A stretch of DNA of 64,000 nucleotides from Streptomyces griseochromogenes (GTDB lineage: Bacteria > Actinomycetota > Actinomycetes > Streptomycetales > Streptomycetaceae), in contig NZ_CP016279.1 in assembly GCF_001542625.1 (NCBI RefSeq), positions 3,782,001 to 3,846,000 of the forward strand, given 5' to 3'. This document shows positions 36,798 through 45,118 of this stretch, in pieces (position 1 is the stretch's first letter; every line of letters begins with the position of its first letter). The notes under the pieces were generated by a model. The model searched no databases. It was not told the DNA's origin and worked only from the letters and a program-made list of their open reading frames with translations. A program made the translations under genes and the position numbers.

Positions 36798-38287
36798 GCA
36801 CACCACTCGTCGAAGCCCAGGGGATCGTCAAACGGTACGGCCCCACGGTCGCCCTCGCCGACGGCCGCCTCACCGTCCGGCCGGGCGAGTCCCACGCGCT
36901 CGTCGGCCGCAACGGCGCGGGAAAGTCCACGCTCGTCACCGTCCTCACCGGCCTGCAGGCACCGGACGAGGGCACCGTACGCTTCGACGGCGAGCCCGCG
37001 CCCGCGCTCGCCGACCGGGACGCCTGGCGCCGCAGGGTCGCCTGTGTGTACCAGAGGCCCACGGTCGTCCCGGAGCTGACGGTCGCCGAGAACCTGTTCA
37101 TCAACCGGCAGCCGCTCCGAAGGGGGTTCATCAGCTGGCGTCGGCTCAGGCGGGAGGCCGCCGAGCTGCTCGCCACCTGGGACGTGCACGTCGACCCCGA
37201 GGCCCGCACCGCCGACCTCAGGGTCGAGGATCGTCAAATGGTCGAGATCGCACGGGCGCTGAGCTTCGGAGCGCGGTTCATCGTGCTCGACGAGCCCACC
37301 GCCCAGCTCGACAACCGGGAGATCGAGCGGCTGTTCAGCCGGATGCGCGCGCTGCAGGACTCCGGGGTCACCTTCCTGTTCATCTCGCACCACCTCCAGG
37401 AGGTGTACGAGGTCTGCCAGACGGTGACCGTGCTGCGCGACGCCCGCTGGATCACCACGGCCCCGGTCGCCGAACTGCCACGGGCCGCGCTGGTGGAGGC
37501 GATGGCCGGGGAGACCGTCGCCGAGCGGGCGGCGACCGCACGGGAGACCGTGGCCGCAGGCGCGCCGGTCGCCCTCCAAGCGCACGGGCTCTCGTCGGCC
37601 TCGTACCAGGACATCGAGCTGACCGTCCGCCACGGCGAGGTCGTCGGACTGGCCGGCTCCAGCGGCAGCGGGAAGACCGAGCTCGCCGAGTCCCTCGCCG
37701 GACTGCACACCCCGACGAGCGGCACGGCCCGGCTCGACGGCCGCCCGCTCCCGTTCGGTGACGTCCGGGCGGCGCTCGCGGCCGGTGTCGGCTGCGTACC
37801 CCGCGACCGGCACGAACAGGGTCTGGTGACCGGGATGAGCATCGGCGACAACGCCACCCTGAGCGTCCTTGTCCGCCTGGGCCGGTACGGGTTCGTCGGC
37901 ACCCGGCGCAGACGCGGCGTCGCCACCGACCTGATCGAACGCCTCGACATCCATGCCGAGGGCCCCGACCAGCCCGTCTCCGACCTCTCCGGCGGCAACG
38001 CGCAGAAGGTCGTCATGGCCCGTGCCCTGGCCTCCGATCCGCGGCTGCTCGTCCTGATCAACCCCACCGCGGGCGTCGACGTGAAGTCCAAGGAGTCCCT
38101 GCTGGCCCGGGTGGACAGTGCCCGCGAGGACGGCACCGCCGTGCTCGTCGTCTCCGACGAACTCGACGACCTGCGGCGCTGCGACCGCGTTCTCGTCCTC
38201 TTCCACGGCCGGATCGTCGCCGAGCACCCGGCGGGCTGGCCCGACCACGAGCTGATCGCCTCCATCGAAGGAGTGGACCATGGCTGA
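36794..38287 (+). CDS. Sugar ABC transporter ATP-binding protein (two ATPase domains)
   Basis: 497 aa RbsA/XylG-like tandem ATPase. The first domain has Walker A GRNGAGKST and FIVLDEPTAQLD. The second has GSSGSGKTE, the signature LSGGNAQKV and LLVLINPTAGVDVKS, where the usual Glu after Walker B is Asn, which is common in the second half of this family. Translation is coupled on both sides (ATGA overlap before, 8-base overlap with the permease after). Confidence 0.94.
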   Translation: MSTPLVEAQGIVKRYGPTVALADGRLTVRPGESHALVGRNGAGKSTLVTVLTGLQAPDEGTVRFDGEPAPALADRDAWRRRVACVYQRPTVVPELTVAENLFINRQPLRRGFISWRRLRREAAELLATWDVHVDPEARTADLRVEDRQMVEIARALSFGARFIVLDEPTAQLDNREIERLFSRMRALQDSGVTFLFISHHLQEVYEVCQTVTVLRDARWITTAPVAELPRAALVEAMAGETVAERAATARETVAAGAPVALQAHGLSSASYQDIELTVRHGEVVGLAGSSGSGKTELAESLAGLHTPTSGTARLDGRPLPFGDVRAALAAGVGCVPRDRHEQGLVTGMSIGDNATLSVLVRLGRYGFVGTRRRRGVATDLIERLDIHAEGPDQPVSDLSGGNAQKVVMARALASDPRLLVLINPTAGVDVKSKESLLARVDSAREDGTAVLVVSDELDDLRRCDRVLVLFHGRIVAEHPAGWPDHELIASIEGVDHG

Positions 38288-39305
38288 CACCAAGGCTCCG
38301 CCGCTCACGCCCGTCAAGGTCCAGGGCGACCGCTCGGCCAAGGCCGTCCTGCTCCGTCGGGCCCGCGAACTCGCCCTGGTTCCGGCCTTGTTGCTGCTGA
38401 TGGTGCTGGGCGCCTTCGTCAACGACTCCTTCCTCACCGAGCGCAACATCATCTCGATCCTCGGCGCCTCCGCGGCCCTGGCCATGGTGGTGCTCGCCGA
38501 GTCGCTCGTCCTGATCACCGGAAAGTTCGACCTGTCGCTGGAATCGGTGGTCGGCATCGCGCCCGCCGTCGGTGCCCTGCTCGTCCTGCCCGCCGCCCAG
38601 TCCGGCTGGGGCACCGAGTGGCCCACCGCGCTCGCCCTCGTCGCGATTCTCGCCGTCGGCGCCGTGATCGGCGCCTTCAACGGCATCCTCGTGGTCAAGT
38701 TCAAGCTCAACGCCTTCATCGTCACCCTGGCGATGCTGATCATCCTGCGCGGACTGCTGGTCGGTGCCACCAAGGGCAAGACGCTGTTCGGGATGCCCGA
38801 CGCGTTCTTCAGCCTGGCCACGACGACCTTCCTGCGCGTCCCGATGTCCGTGTGGCTGGCGGCCCTCGCCTTCGTGGTCACCGGTCTCCTGCTGCGCCAC
38901 CACCGCGTCGGCCGTGCCCTGTACGCGATCGGCGGCAACCCGGACGCGGCCCGCGCGGCCGGCATCCGGGTGGATCGCGTGATGCTCGGGGTGTTCGTCG
39001 CAGCCGGTGTGCTCGCCTCTGTGGGCGGGCTCCTGCAGACCGGGTACGTCGGCGCGATCAGCGCCAACCAGGGCAACAACATGATCTTCACCGTGTTCGC
39101 GGCGGCCGTGATCGGCGGTATCAGCCTGGACGGTGGCAAGGGCACCATGTTCGGCGCCCTCACCGGCGTCCTCCTGCTCGGCGTCGTACAGAACCTGCTG
39201 ACCCTCGCGCAGGTGCCGTCGTTCTGGATCCAGGCCATCTACGGCGGGATCATCCTCGTCGCCCTCGTGATCGCCCGCGTGACGACGGGCCGGGCCCAGG
39301 ACTGA
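38280..39305 (+). CDS. Ribose-type sugar ABC transporter permease
   Basis: 341 aa RbsC-like permease with about nine hydrophobic helices. The pattern IISILGASAALAMVVLAESLVLITGKFDLSLESVVG and YAIGGNPDAARAAGIRVDRVM is typical. It starts inside the ATPase gene and completes the importer. Confidence 0.94.
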   Translation: MADTKAPPLTPVKVQGDRSAKAVLLRRARELALVPALLLLMVLGAFVNDSFLTERNIISILGASAALAMVVLAESLVLITGKFDLSLESVVGIAPAVGALLVLPAAQSGWGTEWPTALALVAILAVGAVIGAFNGILVVKFKLNAFIVTLAMLIILRGLLVGATKGKTLFGMPDAFFSLATTTFLRVPMSVWLAALAFVVTGLLLRHHRVGRALYAIGGNPDAARAAGIRVDRVMLGVFVAAGVLASVGGLLQTGYVGAISANQGNNMIFTVFAAAVIGGISLDGGKGTMFGALTGVLLLGVVQNLLTLAQVPSFWIQAIYGGIILVALVIARVTTGRAQD

Positions 39306-39344
39306 ACCGCGGTGCCCGACTGCCCCCTGACCGAAAGGACTTCA

Positions 39345-40685
39345 GTGTCCCAGGCCACCGCCCGCATCACCGCGGTCGACACCCACGACATCCGATTCCC
39401 CACCTCGCGCGAGCTGGACGGCTCCGACGCGATGAACCCGGACCCCGACTACTCGGCGGCCTACGTCGTCCTGCGCACGGACGCCGCCGACGGGCACGAG
39501 GGGCACGGGTTCACCTTCACCATCGGGCGGGGCAACGACGTCCAGGTCGCGGCGATCGACGCGCTGCGGGGCCATGTGCTCGGCCGCCCGGTCGAGGAGC
39601 TGTGCGCCGATCCCGGCTCGCTCTTCAGGGATCTGATCGCGGACAGCCAGCTGCGCTGGCTCGGCCCCGAGAAGGGCGTGATGCACATGGCGATCGGGGC
39701 CGTGGTCAACGCCGTCTGGGACCTCGCCGCCCGGCGCGCCGGAAAGCCGCTGTGGCAGCTGCTCGCCGACGCCGAACCGGAGTGGCTGGTGGGCCAGATC
39801 GACTTCCGCTACATCACCGACGCGCTCTCCCCCGAGGAGGCCCTCGACCTGCTCAGACGCGGCAGGGAAGGCGCCGAGGGCCGCCGGGCCCGGCTGCTGG
39901 AGCGCGGCTTCCCCGCCTACACCACATCCCCGGGCTGGCTCGGCTACGACGACGACAAGCTCACCCGGCTCGCCGCCCGGGCCGTCGCCGACGGCTTCCG
40001 GCAGATCAAGCTCAAGGTGGGCGCCGACCTGGCGGACGACGTACGGCGCTGCCGGGTCGCCCGCGAGGTCGTCGGCCCGGACGTCCGCCTCGCCGTCGAC
40101 GCCAACCAGCGCTGGAACGTGGACGAGGCGATCGCCTGGACCAAGGCCCTCGCCGCCTTCGACCCGTACTGGATCGAGGAGCCCACCAGCCCCGACGACG
40201 TCCTCGGACACGCCGCGATCCGCCGCGCGGTCGCCCCGGTCAAGGTCGCCAGCGGCGAACACGTGCACAACCGGATCGTGTTCAAGCAGATGCTCCAGGC
40301 CGGCGCCCTCGACATCGTGCAGATCGACGCGGCCCGGGTCGCCGGAGTCAACGAGAACCTCGCCATCCTGCTGCTCGCCGCCAGGTTCGGCGTCCCCGTC
40401 TGCCCGCACGCGGGCGGGGTCGGCCTGTGCGAACTCGTCCAGCACCTGTCCATGTTCGACTACCTGGCCGTCTCCGGCACCACCGAGGACCGGGTCATCG
40501 AGTACGTCGACCACCTCCACGAGCACTTCCTCACCCCCGTGGTGATCCGCGACGGCCACTACACGGCCCCGACCGCGCCCGGCTTCTCGGCCGCCATGCG
40601 CCCGGAGTCCCTCGCGCGGTACACCTTTCCCGGCGGCACCTTCTGGGCCGCCGACCCCGACACCCGGAAGGGACAGGCGGCATGA
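39345..40685 (+). CDS. L-fuconate dehydratase
   Basis: 446 aa enolase-superfamily enzyme that dehydrates L-fuconate to 2-keto-3-deoxy-L-fuconate. GTG 39345 is used because GAAAGGA precedes it. Visible residues: the KxK base motif in [11 protein letters not shown], metal ligands in [20 protein letters not shown] and VASGEHVHN, and the C-terminal [21 protein letters not shown], a hallmark of the fuconate dehydratase group. The acidic N-terminal capping loop [14 protein letters not shown] also fits. It overlaps the next gene by ATGA. Confidence 0.93.
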   Translation: MSQATARITAVDTHDIRFPTSRELDGSDAMNPDPDYSAAYVVLRTDAADGHEGHGFTFTIGRGNDVQVAAIDALRGHVLGRPVEELCADPGSLFRDLIADSQLRWLGPEKGVMHMAIGAVVNAVWDLAARRAGKPLWQLLADAEPEWLVGQIDFRYITDALSPEEALDLLRRGREGAEGRRARLLERGFPAYTTSPGWLGYDDDKLTRLAARAVADGFRQIKLKVGADLADDVRRCRVAREVVGPDVRLAVDANQRWNVDEAIAWTKALAAFDPYWIEEPTSPDDVLGHAAIRRAVAPVKVASGEHVHNRIVFKQMLQAGALDIVQIDAARVAGVNENLAILLLAARFGVPVCPHAGGVGLCELVQHLSMFDYLAVSGTTEDRVIEYVDHLHEHFLTPVVIRDGHYTAPTAPGFSAAMRPESLARYTFPGGTFWAADPDTRKGQAA

Positions 40686-41437
40686 GCGACTTCGAGGGCC
40701 TCAAAGCCCTGGTCACCGGCGGCGCTTCCGGGATCGGCCGGGCCACCGCCGACCTGCTCGCCGAACGCGGCGCCCAGGTCGCCGTCCTCGACCTGGACCC
40801 GTCCTCGGTGGACAAGCCGCTGCTCGCACTGGCCGCGGACGTCGGCGACGACGTTTCGGTGCGGACCGCCGTCGCCGAGGCCGCCGAGACCCTCGGCGGC
40901 CTGGACGTCCTGGTCAACAACGCCGGCATCGGTGCCCAGGGCACCGTCGAGGACAACGATGACGCCGAGTGGCGGCGGGTCTTCGAGGTCAACGTCCTCG
41001 GCATGGTCCGCGCCGCCCGGGCCGCCCTCCCGCACCTGCGCCGCTCCCGGCACGCGGCCATCGTCAACACCTGCTCCATCGCCGCCACCGCCGGGCTGCC
41101 GCGACGTGCCCTGTACAGCGCCACCAAGGGCGCCGTGTACTCCCTCACCCTGGCCATGGCGGCCGACCACGTCCGCGAAGGCATCCGCGTCAACTGCGTC
41201 AACCCCGGTACGGTCGACACCCCGTGGGTCGGCCGTCTCCTGGACGCGGCCCCCGACCCGGCGGCGGAGCGCGCCGCCCTGGAGGCCCGCCAGCCCACCG
41301 GCCGCCTCGTCTCGGCGGCCGAGGTCGCGGGCGCCATCGCCTACCTGGCCGGCCCCCTGTCCGGCGCCACCACCGGCACCGCCCTCGCCGTCGACGGCGG
41401 CATGCAGGGCCTCAGGCTGCGCCCGGCGGCCCGGTGA
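40682..41437 (+). CDS. SDR dehydrogenase, probable 2-keto-3-deoxy-L-fuconate dehydrogenase
   Basis: 251 aa classical [16 protein letters not shown] (NAD preference suggested by the acidic residue after beta-2), NNAG, and YSATK. In oxidative L-fucose pathways an SDR of this size oxidises 2-keto-3-deoxy-L-fuconate to the 2,4-diketo acid, and it lies directly after the dehydratase with overlapping codons. An L-fucose dehydrogenase role is the alternative, but the aldo/keto reductase next door is a better candidate for that step. Confidence 0.85.
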   Translation: MSDFEGLKALVTGGASGIGRATADLLAERGAQVAVLDLDPSSVDKPLLALAADVGDDVSVRTAVAEAAETLGGLDVLVNNAGIGAQGTVEDNDDAEWRRVFEVNVLGMVRAARAALPHLRRSRHAAIVNTCSIAATAGLPRRALYSATKGAVYSLTLAMAADHVREGIRVNCVNPGTVDTPWVGRLLDAAPDPAAERAALEARQPTGRLVSAAEVAGAIAYLAGPLSGATTGTALAVDGGMQGLRLRPAAR

Positions 41438-42402
41438 ACCGCCTGGGCCGCAGCGGCGTCGAGGTCGGCCCCCTGGGATTCGGCGCCGCGGGGATCGGCA
41501 ACCTCTACACCCCGGTGGGCGACGAGCAGGCGCACGAGGCGGTGACCGCCGCCTGGGAGCGGGGCATCCGCTACTTCGACACCGCTCCGCACTACGGCCT
41601 CGGCCTCTCCGAGCGCCGTCTGGGAGCGGCCCTGCGGGGATACGACCGCGCCGCGTACACGGTCTCCACCAAGGTCGGGCGCCGTCTGGAACCCGCCGCC
41701 GGCACCGGAGACGATCTCGCCAACGGCTTCGCCGTCCCCGCCACCCTGCGCCGCGTCTGGGACTTCAGCGCCGACGGCGTCCGCCGCACCCTGGAGGCGA
41801 GCCTGGACCGCCTCGGCCTCGACCGCGTCGACATCGTCTACCTGCACGACCCCGACCACCACGCCGAGCAGGCCTTCCGCGAGGGCTACCCCGCACTGGA
41901 GAAGCTGCGCTCCGAGGGTGTCGTCGGCGCGATCGGCGCGGGGATGAACCAGACGCGGATGCTCACCCGGTTCGTCCGCGACACGGACGTGGACGTGGTG
42001 CTCTGCGCGGGCCGCCACACCCTGCTCGACCAGAGCGCGGCGGCCGACCTGCTGCCCGAGGCCCTCGCGCGGGGCGTGCCGGTCGTCCTCGGCGGCGCCT
42101 TCAACTCGGGCCTGCTGGCCGACCCGACGCCCGACGCCACGTACGACTACGGGCGCGCACCCAGGGAGTTGCTGGACCGCGCCCTGCTGCTGAAGACCGT
42201 CGCGGACCGGCACGGCATCACCCTGCGCGCCGCCGCCCTGGCCTTCTGCGCCGCCCACCCCGCCGTCGCCTGCGTGCTGGCCGGCGCCCGCTCGGCCGCC
42301 GAAGTCCACGACAGCGCCGAGCAGTTCGCCACCTCCGTCCCGGACGCCCTCTGGCAGGAACTGCGGGACACCGGTCTGCTGCCCCCCGAGGAGCCGTCAT
42401 GA
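41434..42402 (+). CDS. Aldo/keto reductase, probable L-fucose (D-threo-aldose) dehydrogenase
   Basis: 322 aa AKR barrel. N terminus LGRSGVEVGPLGFGAAGIGNLY, catalytic Asp and Tyr in FDTAPHYGLGLSERRLG, Lys in VSTKVGRRL, and a conserved VDIVYLHDPD. This is the layout of D-threo-aldose 1-dehydrogenases that oxidise L-fucose to its lactone. GTG 41434 overlaps the SDR stop. It fills the first oxidation step of the operon. Confidence 0.88.
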   Translation: MNRLGRSGVEVGPLGFGAAGIGNLYTPVGDEQAHEAVTAAWERGIRYFDTAPHYGLGLSERRLGAALRGYDRAAYTVSTKVGRRLEPAAGTGDDLANGFAVPATLRRVWDFSADGVRRTLEASLDRLGLDRVDIVYLHDPDHHAEQAFREGYPALEKLRSEGVVGAIGAGMNQTRMLTRFVRDTDVDVVLCAGRHTLLDQSAAADLLPEALARGVPVVLGGAFNSGLLADPTPDATYDYGRAPRELLDRALLLKTVADRHGITLRAAALAFCAAHPAVACVLAGARSAAEVHDSAEQFATSVPDALWQELRDTGLLPPEEPS

Positions 42403-42713
42403 GAGTCGCCCTGCACACCAAGGTCCGCGCCGACCGCGTCGCCGACTACGAGGCGGCCCACCGCGAGGTCCCCCAAGAACTCACCGACGCCATCCGCGCC
42501 GCGGGGGCCACCTCCTGGACCATCTGGCGCAACGGCACCGACCTCTTCCACCTCCTCGAATGCGAGGACTACGCCCGCCTGCTCGCCGCACTCGAACGGC
42601 TGCCGGTCAACGTCGCCTGGCAGGCCCGCATGGCCGAGCTGCTCGACGTCGCGCACGACTACTCCGAGGGCGGCGCGGACGCCGGGCTGCCCGTCGTCTG
42701 GGAGCTGCCGTGA
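42399..42713 (+). CDS. L-rhamnose/L-fucose-type mutarotase
   Basis: 104 aa ferredoxin-like RhaM-family protein. The fold is suggested by MRVALHTKVRADRVADYEAAHREVPQEL, WTIWRNGTDLFHLLECEDY and the C-terminal WELP; His and Tyr positions match the family. It speeds the alpha/beta conversion of the sugar before dehydrogenation. ATGA and GTGA overlaps link it to both neighbours. Confidence 0.9.
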   Translation: MRVALHTKVRADRVADYEAAHREVPQELTDAIRAAGATSWTIWRNGTDLFHLLECEDYARLLAALERLPVNVAWQARMAELLDVAHDYSEGGADAGLPVVWELP

Positions 42714-43549
42714 CCGTCGACGCCCACCACCACGTCTGGGACCTGTCCGTCCGCGACCAGGACTGGATCACCGGCCCCGGACTCCAGCCGCTCAGGCGGA
42801 ACTTCGGCATCGCGGACCTGGAACCGGAGGCCCGGGCGGTGGGAGTGGACCGTACCGTTCTCGTCCAGACGGTCACCGTGTCCGAGGAGACCCCCGAATT
42901 CCTGGCCCTGGCGGCGGCACACGACCTGGTCGCGGGCGTCGTCGGCTGGAGCGACCTCACCAGCCCCGGCATCGCCGACGAGCTGGCCCGCCTGCGCGAA
43001 CTGCCCGGCGGCCGCTTCCTGAAGGGCATCCGCCACCAGGTCCAGAGCGAGCCCGACCCCGAGTGGCTGCTGCGGGCCGACGTGCGCCGCGGCCTCGCCG
43101 CCGTGGCGGAGGCGGGCCTGGTCTACGACCTCGTGGTCCTGCCCCACCAGCTCCCGGCCTGTGCCGAGGCCGCCGCGTCGCTGCCCCACCTCACCTTCGT
43201 ACTCGACCACCTGGGCAAGCCGCCCGTCGCCTCGGGGGAACGCGAACCCTGGACGACCCACCTCCGTGCCCTCGCCGCACTCCCCAACACCGTCGCCAAA
43301 CTGTCCGGCCTGGTCACCGAGGCCGACCCCGCCTCCTGGACGACCGCCGACCTGCGCCCGTACACCGACGCCGCCCTTCAGGCCTTCGGTCCTGACCGTC
43401 TGATGTTCGGCTCCGACTGGCCGGTGTGCACCTTGGCGGCCGGATACGCGGACGTGCACGCGACAGCACGGAAGCTGACGTCGGACCTCGGCGCGGCGGA
43501 GCGCACCGCCCTGTTCGAGGGCACCGCGCGGCGCGTCTACGACCTCTGA
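42710..43549 (+). CDS. Amidohydrolase-family lactonase, probable L-fuconolactonase
   Basis: 279 aa amidohydrolase 2 (PF04909-type) protein. Metal-site motif DAHHHVWD at the N terminus, KGIRHQVQ, VLDHLGKP with a catalytic His, and MFGSDWPVC with the conserved Asp. Members in this context hydrolyse L-fuconolactone to L-fuconate. It is the last gene of the operon and its 3' end overlaps the convergent gene at 43537 by 13 bases. No fumarylacetoacetate hydrolase-like or aldolase gene follows. Confidence 0.9.
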   Translation: MTVDAHHHVWDLSVRDQDWITGPGLQPLRRNFGIADLEPEARAVGVDRTVLVQTVTVSEETPEFLALAAAHDLVAGVVGWSDLTSPGIADELARLRELPGGRFLKGIRHQVQSEPDPEWLLRADVRRGLAAVAEAGLVYDLVVLPHQLPACAEAAASLPHLTFVLDHLGKPPVASGEREPWTTHLRALAALPNTVAKLSGLVTEADPASWTTADLRPYTDAALQAFGPDRLMFGSDWPVCTLAAGYADVHATARKLTSDLGAAERTALFEGTARRVYDL

Positions 43550-44958
43550 GCCACCCCGGCGAGCCGCGTCGGCGGCAGATACTCCCGTACGTACGTCCGC
43601 TGCCAGCACGCCCCCGTCTCCCGCAGCTCGCGCCAGGTGGTGTAGCGGTAGCGGAAGAGACGGGCACGGATGTAGCGGGGCGGGGCGTCCGGCGGGAACG
43701 GCGAGCGGCGCAGCAGCTTCAGGGTGTCGCGGTCGTTCTCCAGGAGCCGTTCCACCAGGCCGCCGAACCAGTCACCGGCGTAGGCCGGGGACAGCGCGGC
43801 GAACCACATCAGCCAGTCCAGGCGCAGATGGTAGGGCGCGAACTGGCGGGGCCAGTGCCGAAGATCGCCGGGCTTGCCCTTGAACGCGTACTCGTGCCAG
43901 TCCGAGTCCTCCCGCGGCATGTCGTCCCGTGTGCCCTCGACCACCACCTCGTAGCGGACCCGGCTGACGGTGCCGAACGCGCCGTAGGTGTTCACCAGGT
44001 GCAACGGGTCGAAGGACCGGTTCATCACCTGACGGCGGGAGATCATGTTCGTGACCGGGTGGTAGCTCAGACAGACCAGCAGCGCGGCGAGGGCGAGCAC
44101 CACGACCTCGTACCACAGCGGAGCCGGGGGCACGGAGGGTGCCGTGGCGGGCAGCCTGAGCGCCGACAGGGCGAGCACGATGGTGATCCAGTTCAGCCAG
44201 GAGAAGTTCCCGGACAGCACCAGCCACAGCTGGGTGACGATCATCAGCGCGGCGGCGGCCGAGGCGACGGGCTGCGGGGTGAACAGCAGCACCGGTACGA
44301 CCAGCTGGGTGAGGTGATTGGCGGCCACCTCCACCCGGTGCAGGGGCCTGGGCAGATGGTGGAAGAACCAGCTCAGCGGACCCGGCATCGGCTGTGTCTC
44401 GTGGTGGTAGTCCAGGCAGGTCAGCTTCCGCCAGCAGGCGTCGCCCCGCAGCTTGATCAGCCCGGCCCCGAACTCGACCCGGAACAGGATCCAGCGCAGC
44501 AGGAACAGCACGACGACGGGCGGCGCGACCTCGTCGTTGCCGACGAAGGCGCCCAGGAAGCCGACCTCCAGCAGCAGCGACTCCCAGCCGAACGCGTACC
44601 AGGTCTGGCCCACGTTGACGATCGACAGATACAGCGCCCACGGCACCAGCCACAGCAGGATGCCCGCCCACAGCGGCAGCAGGGAGTCCGCGCCGGCCAG
44701 CAGCGCCGCCGAGACCGCGCAGCCGGCCCAGGCACAGGCCGCGAAGAAGCGGTCCGAGTAGTGCAGATGGAACAGGCTGGGGGTCCGCCTGAAGGGCGCC
44801 CGGGCCGTGAAGCGGGGGATCGGCAGCATGCCGCGCTCGCCCAGCAGGGCCCGGAACTGGAGGGCGGCCACCAGGAACGCGACGAGATACACACCGGCCA
44901 GAGCCCGCTGGAAGACCAGCCGGCTCAGCCAGTACTCGGGTGCGGTGAACCAGTCCAC
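43537..44958 (-). CDS. Lipase maturation factor-like membrane protein
   Basis: 473 aa multi-spanning membrane protein of the LMF1 family, which in animals helps lipases fold in the ER; the bacterial role is not established. Typical blocks: GERGMLPIPRF, WESLLLEVGFLGAF, RWILFRVEFGAGLIKLRGD.CWR, CLDYHHETQPMPGPLSWFFHHLP, and the soluble C-terminal part with YEVVVEGTRDD and FAPYHLRLDWLMWFAAL. Start ATG 44958 follows a GGAGG-type site (GGAGGCAGGAGGGC). It is monocistronic. Confidence 0.9.
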   Translation of the reverse strand: MDWFTAPEYWLSRLVFQRALAGVYLVAFLVAALQFRALLGERGMLPIPRFTARAPFRRTPSLFHLHYSDRFFAACAWAGCAVSAALLAGADSLLPLWAGILLWLVPWALYLSIVNVGQTWYAFGWESLLLEVGFLGAFVGNDEVAPPVVVLFLLRWILFRVEFGAGLIKLRGDACWRKLTCLDYHHETQPMPGPLSWFFHHLPRPLHRVEVAANHLTQLVVPVLLFTPQPVASAAAALMIVTQLWLVLSGNFSWLNWITIVLALSALRLPATAPSVPPAPLWYEVVVLALAALLVCLSYHPVTNMISRRQVMNRSFDPLHLVNTYGAFGTVSRVRYEVVVEGTRDDMPREDSDWHEYAFKGKPGDLRHWPRQFAPYHLRLDWLMWFAALSPAYAGDWFGGLVERLLENDRDTLKLLRRSPFPPDAPPRYIRARLFRYRYTTWRELRETGACWQRTYVREYLPPTRLAGVAQRS

Positions 44959-45118
44959 GGCCGTGCCCTCCTGCCTCCATTGTGGCCGCCGGGACGGTGG
45001 CGTGCCGAGGGCTCGTCACCGCGGGTACCGTACCGCCGCCTCGGTGTGACCCCGGGGAACGAGGCGGACGACCGCCGTCCGGGTCGAAGAATCGCGGAAA
45101 CCCTGGCAAGGTGGCCCC

